Program-made: the position numbers and the translations under genes
From: Opitutia bacterium UBA3151
GTDB taxonomy: Bacteria > Verrucomicrobiota > Verrucomicrobiia > Opitutales > Seribacteraceae
Length of the DNA stretch: 22,470 bases
Direction: 5' to 3'
NCBI GenBank assembly: GCA_002364975.1
Contig: DEYT01000160.1
Coordinates: 1 to 22,470 of the forward strand
In this document: in pieces, positions 1-7,278 of the stretch
Layout: each line of letters opens with the position of its first letter
Position numbering within the stretch: position 1 is the stretch's first letter
Notes under the pieces: generated by a model
The model's database searches: none
Told to the model about the DNA's origin: nothing
The model's input: the letters and a program-made list of their open reading frames with translations, nothing else

Positions 1-189
1 TGGGCTGAGCTTACCGGTCACAAGAATATGTCGGACAGCGAAAAAAAAGCTCTCCAGAATGAGCATTGGAAAAATTCCTATTTCAAGAAAAATCCAAATG
101 CAGACACCAACGAAGATGGAAGACTGTCATGGCAGGAATTTCATGCTCATAAAAAACAAAGAGCGGAAACTTTTAAATCCCAAAAATAA
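1..189 (+). CDS. C-terminal fragment of an EF-hand-containing protein (5' end outside window)
   Basis: Frame 1 is open from the first base and ends at TAA 187-189, giving 62 residues of a longer protein. The segment DTNEDGRLSWQE (residues 35-46 of the fragment) is a canonical 12-position EF-hand calcium loop: acidic or amide residues at positions 1, 3 and 5, Gly at 6, Leu at 8, Ser at 9 and Glu at 12. The rest is rich in Lys, His and Asn. A single EF-hand at the extreme C-terminus is seen on secreted hydrolases of Verrucomicrobia and Planctomycetes, including some sulfatases, so the missing part may be a secreted enzyme matching the downstream sulfatase. That identity is inference. The next gene starts 20 bases later on the same strand, so the two are probably co-transcribed. 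Confidence 0.8.
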   Translation, partial: WAELTGHKNMSDSEKKALQNEHWKNSYFKKNPNADTNEDGRLSWQEFHAHKKQRAETFKSQK

Positions 190-209
190 AACCTACAACC
201 CAAATAAAA

Positions 210-509
210 ATGAATCGAATTACATTCCTTGCCCTCTTTGCCCTTGGAGCATTTTTCGCAAACCTTGGATTTGCCCAAGAAGCCAAAACGCTCGAAGCCA
301 CTGGTAAATTTATCAAAAACGATAAGGGAGCCGTTGTTTTTACAGATGACGCAGACAAGAAAAGGTACTACGGCTTCAATGACGGAGTGAAGAAAAAAGT
401 GGGTGATATGCTCAATAAAAAGGTCAATCTTAAGGCCAAGGTCAAAAAGAAAGAAGGTGCCAAGATTACCTTGATGACCTATGTTGTTTCGATCAAGGAA
501 GCCAAATAA
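210..509 (+). CDS. small secreted basic protein, OB-fold-like, unknown function
   Basis: A 99-residue protein. Residues 1-22 form a clear signal peptide (MNR, then a hydrophobic stretch ending GFA before QEA), so the mature protein of about 77 residues should be exported. The mature part is very Lys-rich and alternates short predicted beta segments (GKFIKNDKGAVVF, KKRYYGF, KVNLKAKVKK, KITLMTYVVSI), resembling small OB-fold proteins that carry no recognisable catalytic motif. It has no Cys. The start is the ATG directly before the signal peptide; the upstream leader is A-rich with no Shine-Dalgarno. It follows the EF-hand gene after 20 bases and is closed by the hairpin at 540-587. I do not recognise a specific family; function is unknown. 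Confidence 0.75.
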   Translation: MNRITFLALFALGAFFANLGFAQEAKTLEATGKFIKNDKGAVVFTDDADKKRYYGFNDGVKKKVGDMLNKKVNLKAKVKKKEGAKITLMTYVVSIKEAK

Positions 510-539
510 TCTTCCCCGCTTGGTTTAATTTCTTGAACT

Positions 540-587
540 TGAGGTTCTTCATAAAAATATGCTTTTTGTGAAGAACCTCAGCTTTTT
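540..587 (+). terminator. strong intrinsic terminator hairpin
   Basis: Arm 540-557 pairs with 563-580 over 18 base pairs (one G-U), with the five-base loop 558-562, and is followed by GC then five T at 583-587. It lies 30 bases after the stop of the small secreted protein and only 9 bases before the start codon of the sulfatase fusion. The A-run/T-run base of the loop would let the structure work partly in the other direction, but the T tract favours the plus strand. It could also act as a leader structure of the next gene. Confidence 0.8.
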
Positions 588-596
588 AATGCTTCG

Positions 597-3500
597 ATGA
601 CACACTTTCTTTGGATTGTATTTTCTAGCATTCCTTTGCTCTTGGTACTACCGGGGATATCCGTGGGAATGGCCCCGCCAAATGTATTGATTTTCCTGAT
701 GGACGACATGGGCATTGGAGATTGCCGGGCTTACAATGCAAGCAGCAAGGTGGAAATGCCCAACCTCGAAAAAATGGCACGCGAAGGGATTCGTTTTAAT
801 GATGCCCACGCTCCAGCTGCAGTGTGTGCCCCAACCCGTTATAGTATTATGACCGGGAATTATCCATGGCGTGGTCGTAATCCCAATGGGACTTGGCTTT
901 TCAATATGCCTTCTCAAGTTTTACCAGGGCAAAAAACGATTGGGCAATTAATGAAGAACGCGGGTTATCGTACCGCTTTTTTGGGGAAAGTTCATTTAGG
1001 CGGGAAAATCTTCAGCAAATCGACCGGTAAACCCAAGCTTTCTATGAAAGGTGGCTATCAAGACTTTGACTTCAGTCGAAGAGTGGAAGATTCACCTGCA
1101 TCCATGGGATTCGATTATTCTTATGAACTGCCTCAGGGGATACAGGGCTCTCCCTACCTCGCCCTTGAAAATGGTAGGTTGGTGGGGGGTGAAAAAAACC
1201 TTAGGGCCTGGAAGGTTGGAGGCTATGGTAAGTCAGTGATTGAGGCAAATGGGTTTGGTTCTTCCGATTGGGACTCTTCCAAAGCAGGTCCTGTTTTAAC
1301 TGAAATGGCTCTATCATTTTTGAACCGGCATTTTAAACGAAACCAAGCAAATGGAATAAGGAAGCCTTTCTTCATGCATTACTGTAGCCAGTCGTGCCAT
1401 GTCCCGCATACTCCACCAGATGAATTAGGAGGAGAAAAAATTAAGGGTGCTTCCCTGGATGCACACCTTGATATGCTGGTAGAAGCGGATGTTACTCTGG
1501 GAAAGATTATCAGCAGCTTACGAAATTTCGGAGAACTTGAAAATACACTGATTCTATTCACCAGTGACAACGGCGGGCTTTCCCGTGGAATTCCTGGTCA
1601 ATATAAGGGGGAACACAATTCGAATGCGGGCTTCCGTGGTAGTAAGGCCCAAGTGTATGAAGGGGGGCACCGGGTTCCTTTGGTTGCCCGTTGGGGAAAT
1701 GGTAATCAAAATTCACCCATACCCCCGGGAAGTGAGTCCAATGCTTTAATTGGCTTACAGGATCTCTATGCCACATTCGCCGAGCTTACCATGCAACCCA
1801 TGGGGTTAGAAGATGCCCTAGACAGCCAGTCATTTTTAGGTTCACTCCTTGGAAAAAAAGATAAATTAAATCGAACATCCCTGTTGATTCAGGCAAACAA
1901 TGGAAAATATCACGGCCAGCAATCCAAAAAATCAGTCAGGGAAAAAGAGTGGAAACTAATTGTTACCAAAGAATTAGAACCCATTGAATTGTACGATCTC
2001 AAAAGCGATCCGATGGAGAGCAAAAACAGGATTAAGGAAGACAACCAATCTTCTCGGATCAAAAGAATGAGTTCAGACCTGAATCGAATTCTGAATTCTT
2101 CAAGGAGCACTCCGCCTTATCGTATCTCCAAGGGTGGATTGGATGAAGCAGAGCCAAAGACTCATTCCTCAGAACTTCTCTCTCCTCGTGCCAATTTAAT
2201 TTGCAAAATCGAAGTTCCTAATTCAGGAAACGCTCAAAATTGGGGAAGCAAATGGAAAATAAAGGGGAAGAGTCCGATGAGAATCTCCTTCACTCCAAAA
2301 GCTGGAGAAAAGTGGGATATTTCGGACTATAAACTCGCTGGTATTACCATGCAGAATTGGGATTCAGGAGTGACCACAATCGAGGGAAAGATGAATAATG
2401 CAAAGGTAACCAGTTGGTCTAACCATGCAGTTGGTTTTGCGGTTGCACCAAGTTGGGAAAAAATCACGCTGGGTTTTCCTTTTCCAATGGTAGAAGATCG
2501 CTATTCGGGATCAGAACTTTTTAAGGATCAACTCGCAAAGCCAAATGGTCACCGCCTGCATTGGAGAAGATTCTATCCCGAAGACCTTAGAGAAATCGTA
2601 CTCGACTTGCGGTCTTCTACTGGAAATATCAATGCCTTGATCCATGCACCCTCATTAGCATGGGAGAAAAGTTTGACTCGTGATCATCGATTGTCCGCTC
2701 TTCCCTACCTCGATGATCTTGGTCAAGTTCGAGCGGTTGACTGGCCAGGGAAGTCCAAGGACCTCAAACAAGCTAGGTCATCGATGCAAAAAGAATTACG
2801 AATCACTTCGCAACTAGCAAAGAAAAGGAAAATTGGGAAATATGGGGGCTGGAGTGATGGTCCAAAGATGAACGGGACTGGACGATTTCGAACCCAAAAA
2901 ATAAACGGTAAATGGTGGCTAATTGATCCCGAGGGTTACCTCTTCTTCTCGGTGGGAAGCTGCCTAACTGGTTGGCGTGCGGAAACTTCCGCAGCGGAAA
3001 AAAGATCTGACAATGAATTTTTCTCTTATTTACCGGGAAAGAATGATTACCTGAGATGGAGTGGAATACGCAAGATAGGAGGGAAAAATTTTGTCAATTT
3101 CCCGGCTATGAATTACCAACGCTATTTCGGCGAAGGCTGGCAAAAGATTGTGAAGCAGGGCATTCATGACAGAATGCGTTCTTGGGGTGTAAATACTTTG
3201 GGTTGCTGGTCTGATGAATCACTCCAAAAAGACCAAAAAACACCTTACACCCTGATCTCATCGATCTGGTGGCAGCAGAATGGACATCGCAAGTTCCCAT
3301 CCCCTTTCAGGGAAAACTTCCAGCGAGATCTAGAAGAAAGTTTAAGGAAGTTGGCATGGGCCAAAGAGGATCCTTTCTGCCTAGGAATTTTTATCGGCAA
3401 TGAATTGGAATGGCCTGATCGCATTGGAGAAACTATCCAAAAACTACACGCGAATCACCCGACTAAAATTTGGGCCTTGAAAGAGTTAAAGAAACAAGGG

Positions 3501-4094
3501 AAAAGCCATTCACCTGCCCAAGTAAAAGATCTTGATTTGCTTTACCTCCCATTCCTTCAAGCCTTTTTTCAAAAATGCAAGGCTGCAATTGAACAGGAAC
3601 TTTCCAATACCCTTTTCCTTGGTTGCCGCACCCATCGTGGTCCAAGTGTGTTGGGTAAAGCTGCACTTGGCTCGGTAGATGTTTTTTCAGTTAATGTCTA
3701 CGACTCCCGTGTTCGCTCTTGGCAAGTACCCGAAGATGCGGATGTACCGATTCTAGCAAGTGAGTTTCATTTTGGTGCGGTGGATCGTGGTGTTCCTAGC
3801 CCTGGCCTTTCCGGTTCATGGGATCAACGCCAACGGGCTCTTTCCTTTGCTCATTATCTAGCATCTGCACTTGAAGAACCCCGTTTTGTTGGAATCCACT
3901 GGTTTCAGTGGATGGATCAATCAGCCGCGGGAAGAAGAGACCGTGAAAATCATCAGTGCGGATTTATTGATGTTGCTGGGAATGCTTACCCAGAGTTTAC
4001 CCAAGTGGTGTCAAAGGCTACAATGAATATGTATTGGGCCCGATCTCAGAAAAATCCTACGACCGAAAGAATATTGTTCGATCTTCTCCGATAA
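597..4094 (+). CDS. secreted sulfatase fused to a GH50 beta-agarase-like domain
   Basis: An 1165-residue two-enzyme protein. Residues 1-24 are a signal peptide. Residues 27 to about 505 are a type I formylglycine sulfatase: metal-binding DD 36-37, the CAPTR signature with Cys77 as the formylglycine precursor, K131, H268 and H271 in HVPH, and the D324/N325 pair in TSDNGG. After a linker, residues about 530-690 look like a beta-sandwich (carbohydrate-binding-like) module and about 755-1150 match GH50 agarases: GKWWLIDPEGYLFFS (772-785), GNE with Glu936 as likely acid/base, SEFHFGAVDRG with Glu1056 as likely nucleophile, IHWFQW (1100-1105) and ENHQCGFIDV (1117-1126). GH50 enzymes cleave beta-1,4 bonds of agarose; a sulfatase on the same chain suggests a sulfated galactan such as porphyran. 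No frameshift is visible across the join. There is no Shine-Dalgarno, and a terminator sits just upstream. Substrate is inferred. Confidence 0.88.
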   Translation: MTHFLWIVFSSIPLLLVLPGISVGMAPPNVLIFLMDDMGIGDCRAYNASSKVEMPNLEKMAREGIRFNDAHAPAAVCAPTRYSIMTGNYPWRGRNPNGTWLFNMPSQVLPGQKTIGQLMKNAGYRTAFLGKVHLGGKIFSKSTGKPKLSMKGGYQDFDFSRRVEDSPASMGFDYSYELPQGIQGSPYLALENGRLVGGEKNLRAWKVGGYGKSVIEANGFGSSDWDSSKAGPVLTEMALSFLNRHFKRNQANGIRKPFFMHYCSQSCHVPHTPPDELGGEKIKGASLDAHLDMLVEADVTLGKIISSLRNFGELENTLILFTSDNGGLSRGIPGQYKGEHNSNAGFRGSKAQVYEGGHRVPLVARWGNGNQNSPIPPGSESNALIGLQDLYATFAELTMQPMGLEDALDSQSFLGSLLGKKDKLNRTSLLIQANNGKYHGQQSKKSVREKEWKLIVTKELEPIELYDLKSDPMESKNRIKEDNQSSRIKRMSSDLNRILNSSRSTPPYRISKGGLDEAEPKTHSSELLSPRANLICKIEVPNSGNAQNWGSKWKIKGKSPMRISFTPKAGEKWDISDYKLAGITMQNWDSGVTTIEGKMNNAKVTSWSNHAVGFAVAPSWEKITLGFPFPMVEDRYSGSELFKDQLAKPNGHRLHWRRFYPEDLREIVLDLRSSTGNINALIHAPSLAWEKSLTRDHRLSALPYLDDLGQVRAVDWPGKSKDLKQARSSMQKELRITSQLAKKRKIGKYGGWSDGPKMNGTGRFRTQKINGKWWLIDPEGYLFFSVGSCLTGWRAETSAAEKRSDNEFFSYLPGKNDYLRWSGIRKIGGKNFVNFPAMNYQRYFGEGWQKIVKQGIHDRMRSWGVNTLGCWSDESLQKDQKTPYTLISSIWWQQNGHRKFPSPFRENFQRDLEESLRKLAWAKEDPFCLGIFIGNELEWPDRIGETIQKLHANHPTKIWALKELKKQGKSHSPAQVKDLDLLYLPFLQAFFQKCKAAIEQELSNTLFLGCRTHRGPSVLGKAALGSVDVFSVNVYDSRVRSWQVPEDADVPILASEFHFGAVDRGVPSPGLSGSWDQRQRALSFAHYLASALEEPRFVGIHWFQWMDQSAAGRRDRENHQCGFIDVAGNAYPEFTQVVSKATMNMYWARSQKNPTTERILFDLLR

Positions 4095-4097
4095 GAT

Positions 4098-5093
4098 TCA
4101 TTTCGGAAATTGAGCCCAAAATTCTTCAGGGGTAGTTAAATTCCTGCCACGGTCATCAAAACTACTACCAATCTCAGTTATTCCATAAAGACCTCTCGCA
4201 ATCCTCATCCCTTTTTTTATCTGTTCGGGGGAGAAGACCAAACGGGTCAAATTCATTCCTTCGAGGGGAGAAAGGTCGGAAATTAAAGTTTCTCCAATAT
4301 GCAAGCGTTGTAGTACTGGTAATTTCCGCACAAAGCTTAAATCCTCAACCAGTGTTCGATGTAAGGTCAAGCTGACCAAGGGCAGACCTGCTAAGCCAGA
4401 AACATCTGAAACCGGTGATTCAGACAACCAAAGTTGCCTGAGATTAGATGCACTCAAGGCAGTAACTTCAGTAATCCGGGTATTAACTGCATATAAATTC
4501 TCAAGGGGTTGACCTTCCAATCCATCCAGAGATTCGACTGGTGAATTATTCAGTCGAAGTTCAACTAAGCTTGCCTCATTCAGCTCCCTTAGGCTTACAA
4601 CTCGAGTATTTTCCAGAAAAAGAGTTCGAAGTGGCATTCCTTTTAAATGTCGTAATTCGCGCACTGGATTTCCGCTCAAATCCAAGCCCTGAAGTTGAAG
4701 GCCGCGCAAGGGAGAAATATCGCGCAAACTACAATTGGGAAACTCCGCAGCCACAACCATACCGTTTTCTTCATGCAACTTGCCTTGCCCTCGGTATTCC
4801 GGATTGGCCCGGCTCAAAATTTCCTGAATTTGTTGGGTCCCAAAAAAAGGCTGATTTCCAGGCTTCTTTTCAGATTGTACCGGAGAAACCGAATCTTTGG
4901 AAAATCGGGATTTTTCTCTTTCCTCTTTTAGCTTCCCTGCCAACTCCTTCTTGTCCTCCACAGATTGGTCCAAGTCTTTCAAAGTGCTTGAAACATCTTC
5001 ATTTTTTTCGGATGAGGCTGGTTCTTGCCGACAACTCGAAAAGACAAGACTAGTAAAAATGAAACCAAGAGAGGTCAGTAAGTATCCGATCAT
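4098..5093 (-). CDS. predicted lipoprotein with 21-residue leucine-rich repeats
   Basis: A 331-residue protein with a short hydrophobic leader ending FSSC, Cys21 being the likely lipidation site (an acceptable but imperfect lipobox). Residues 22-80 are a charged Lys/Glu/Ser-rich linker. Residues 134-281 hold seven consecutive leucine-rich repeats of 21 residues (one of 22), of the type LxxLxLxxxxVxxLxxLxGxP, with a cap region on each side. Repeats of this bacterial SDS22/internalin-like kind form curved protein-binding surfaces; no catalytic domain is present, so the role is probably binding or scaffolding at a membrane facing the periplasm or exterior. The gene is convergent with the sulfatase fusion, with only 3 bases between stop codons and no terminator, and divergent from the symporter across 94 bases. 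Partner and function are unknown. Confidence 0.8.
   Translation of the reverse strand: MIGYLLTSLGFIFTSLVFSSCRQEPASSEKNEDVSSTLKDLDQSVEDKKELAGKLKEEREKSRFSKDSVSPVQSEKKPGNQPFFGTQQIQEILSRANPEYRGQGKLHEENGMVVAAEFPNCSLRDISPLRGLQLQGLDLSGNPVRELRHLKGMPLRTLFLENTRVVSLRELNEASLVELRLNNSPVESLDGLEGQPLENLYAVNTRITEVTALSASNLRQLWLSESPVSDVSGLAGLPLVSLTLHRTLVEDLSFVRKLPVLQRLHIGETLISDLSPLEGMNLTRLVFSPEQIKKGMRIARGLYGITEIGSSFDDRGRNLTTPEEFWAQFPK
4251..4694 (-). repeat. seven tandem LRR coding units (21 residues each)
   Basis: Codons 134-281 of the lipoprotein encode seven in-phase units starting LQGLDL, LRTLFL, LVELRL, LENLYA, LRQLWL, LVSLTL and LQRLHI; all are 21 residues except the sixth (22). The DNA copies have diverged, so this is a protein-level repeat and not a recent DNA duplication. 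A partial eighth unit (LTRLVF) follows. Confidence 0.85.
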
Positions 5094-5187
5094 AGCTGTT
5101 TGTACACTTCAGAAGGTTTCTTGTCCAACTCATCCCTGCCCCGAGAAAGCAGTTTACTCATCAACTCGAGCTAGCTAACTTGATTGG

Positions 5188-7278
5188 ATGAATTCTTTGC
5201 TCTCCAGCACCGACCTTTTTATTTTCTTTGGCTCCCTTATTGCTGTCATGGGAATGGGCTTGTGGGTCGGGAGAAAAGAGGACAGTTCAGAAGATTACTT
5301 CTTAGCGGGAAGAAGTACTCGCTGGTGGGGTGTGGCCGGTTCCATTTTCGGTTCCAATGTTTCTGCAAATCACATCGTTGGAATGATGGGAGTTGGGTTT
5401 GCCGTTGGCTTTGCCCAAAGCCACTTTGAAATTACTGCCATCGCTGGTCTTTTAATGCTTTGCTACTTTTTTCTTCCGGTTTATCGAAAGCTGAATGTTT
5501 ATACCCTGAGCGATTACTTGAGCAGAAGGTACGATGACCGAAGCCGGGTCAGCTACGCCTTGATCATGGTGATTATCATGGTTGTAATCCAAATGGTTCC
5601 CGGCTTCTATATTGGTTCACGCTCGATCAACATCCTCCTCCAAGGAGATACTGGAAGAAAAGCAGTAGCCGAGGCAATTACAGCACCAGATGGAAAACTT
5701 TCTGAAATTAAAATCCTTCATGGCGGTGAAGCGTATGGAACTGCACCTAAGGTTCTTATCAATAACAAGGAAGTTGATTTTCTCGAAGTGAGCCTCCTTG
5801 ACGGTCAGGTTGAAAAAGTGGTTATGAATACTTCGGAGCCAGAGGCTTACCAAGGCCTCCCACTAAGCATCAGTTTTTCGGGGGGGAATTTGGAAAATCC
5901 AGCCATTTCACCCGGTGATGTGGATCCTTTTAATTACCAACTGGGCATCCTGATTATGGCTCTAATTACTGGGGCCTATGTTATTATAGGTGGCTTGAAA
6001 GCAGTCATTATCACCGATGTTATTCAGTCCGCACTTTTGCTTCTAGCCGGGCTTCTGGTCGCCTTCATCACCTTTTCACAACCCGAAATTGGCGGATGGG
6101 CCAGCTTGATGGATCGCGACCTCGGTCCGGAGGGTGTGGAACGTTTTCACCTCTACAATGCATCCAACCACCCTGCCCTGCCTTGGACAGGTGTGCTCAG
6201 TGGACTGATGGTGCTTCATTTTTACTACTGGGGAACCAACCAGTTCATTGTGCAAAGAGCCCTTTCGGCAACCACCGACAAGGAGGCAAAGATGGGGATT
6301 ATCGCAGCGGGGTTCTTTAAGTTGCTCATTCCCTTCTTCTCTATTGGTACCGGTATCGCCGCTTTCTATCTTTTTAAGGATCGCAACTTGGAAGTGGCCC
6401 AGGATGCGGTGTTTATAAAACTACTCACTGAATTGATTTCTCCTCTTGGCTTTGGTTTGGTCGGACTGATTGCCGCAGGTATGATTGGGGCGATTCTTTC
6501 CAGCCTGGACTCGATGATGAACTCGGCTGCCACCATCATGACTTTTGATCTCTATAAAAAGTATCTCAATCCAGATGCAGACGATCGAAAACTGATTTCC
6601 GTCGGGCGGTTTTGGATCATTGTCTTTATAGTTTTAGCTGGATTCATAACCATTTACACAATGGATCCAAATTCCAAGGACAGCTTCTTTCTTCATGTAG
6701 CTAAACACCAGGGTAATCTGATCGCGGGCGTGGTGGTCGCATTCTTTCTTGGCATGTGTTGGAAACGAGCCACCGCGGCAGGTGGGGTCGCCGCCATCTT
6801 GGCGGGTGTCCTTTTTAGCTATTGCATACCTGTTCTTTATGCCAATCTGGCCGAAGGAAACCAAGCCCTGATCGATTTGTTTGGAAGCAAACTCAATTTC
6901 ATGCACGGAGCCTTTGTCTCCGCCCTTCTTAGTGCTCAGGTTCATATCGTGATCAGCCTTCAAACTCAGCCGGACGAGGAGAAAGGCAAGCTCACATGGA
7001 TTGGACTTCAAATCTTCAGTGCCAAAGAACTCTCGGTCTTCCTTAAAACCCTTCTTTTTTGCCTCGCGATCTATGCGACGCTTGCGACTTTGGTGGTCTC
7101 CGAAATAATTCCTCCGGCAATGGCCGCATTCATAGGTGCTATTTGGACCTTTTTCTGCTTTTTTCTTTCCGCATCACACAAGGCAAAAAGTGTAGGAATC
7201 GCAACTTATCGAGAGGATCGCTTTTGGGCTGGAGGCCTAGCCAGCTGCGCCATTTTCATGCTCTTCTACTTCTTCTAG
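5188..7278 (+). CDS. sodium:solute symporter (SSS/SGLT family) with a large external insertion
   Basis: A 696-residue membrane protein of the SSS family. It shows the N-terminal helix 8-28, the family motif EDYFLAGRSTRWWGVAGS (35-52), helices at about 48-75, 78-97 and 122-145, and later the typical SSLDSMMNSAATIMTFDLY stretch of SGLT-like transporters, then further helices to the C-terminus. Family members import sugars or other small solutes with Na+. Between the fourth and fifth helices, residues about 155-248 form a soluble insert containing two related beta-type units (DGKLSEIKILHGGEAYGTAP and DGQVEKVVMN...AYQGLP). With the usual topology (N-terminus outside) this loop faces the periplasm. 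The gene is divergent from the LRR lipoprotein and its TAG stop shares a CTAG palindrome with the convergent reductase gene. Substrate unknown; a galactan-derived sugar is a reasonable guess from the neighbouring enzyme. Confidence 0.9.
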   Translation: MNSLLSSTDLFIFFGSLIAVMGMGLWVGRKEDSSEDYFLAGRSTRWWGVAGSIFGSNVSANHIVGMMGVGFAVGFAQSHFEITAIAGLLMLCYFFLPVYRKLNVYTLSDYLSRRYDDRSRVSYALIMVIIMVVIQMVPGFYIGSRSINILLQGDTGRKAVAEAITAPDGKLSEIKILHGGEAYGTAPKVLINNKEVDFLEVSLLDGQVEKVVMNTSEPEAYQGLPLSISFSGGNLENPAISPGDVDPFNYQLGILIMALITGAYVIIGGLKAVIITDVIQSALLLLAGLLVAFITFSQPEIGGWASLMDRDLGPEGVERFHLYNASNHPALPWTGVLSGLMVLHFYYWGTNQFIVQRALSATTDKEAKMGIIAAGFFKLLIPFFSIGTGIAAFYLFKDRNLEVAQDAVFIKLLTELISPLGFGLVGLIAAGMIGAILSSLDSMMNSAATIMTFDLYKKYLNPDADDRKLISVGRFWIIVFIVLAGFITIYTMDPNSKDSFFLHVAKHQGNLIAGVVVAFFLGMCWKRATAAGGVAAILAGVLFSYCIPVLYANLAEGNQALIDLFGSKLNFMHGAFVSALLSAQVHIVISLQTQPDEEKGKLTWIGLQIFSAKELSVFLKTLLFCLAIYATLATLVVSEIIPPAMAAFIGAIWTFFCFFLSASHKAKSVGIATYREDRFWAGGLASCAIFMLFYFF

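Noticed and set aside
2100..2190. Possible break between two genes at the sulfatase-GH50 junction
   Set aside because: No stop codon, frameshift or ribosome start signal; the frame runs through, and the GH50 half has no signal peptide of its own.
4541..5053. 170-residue open frame on the plus strand opposite the LRR lipoprotein
   Set aside because: It has no family features or signal, lies wholly antisense to a gene with clear repeats, and is explained by that gene's codon pattern.
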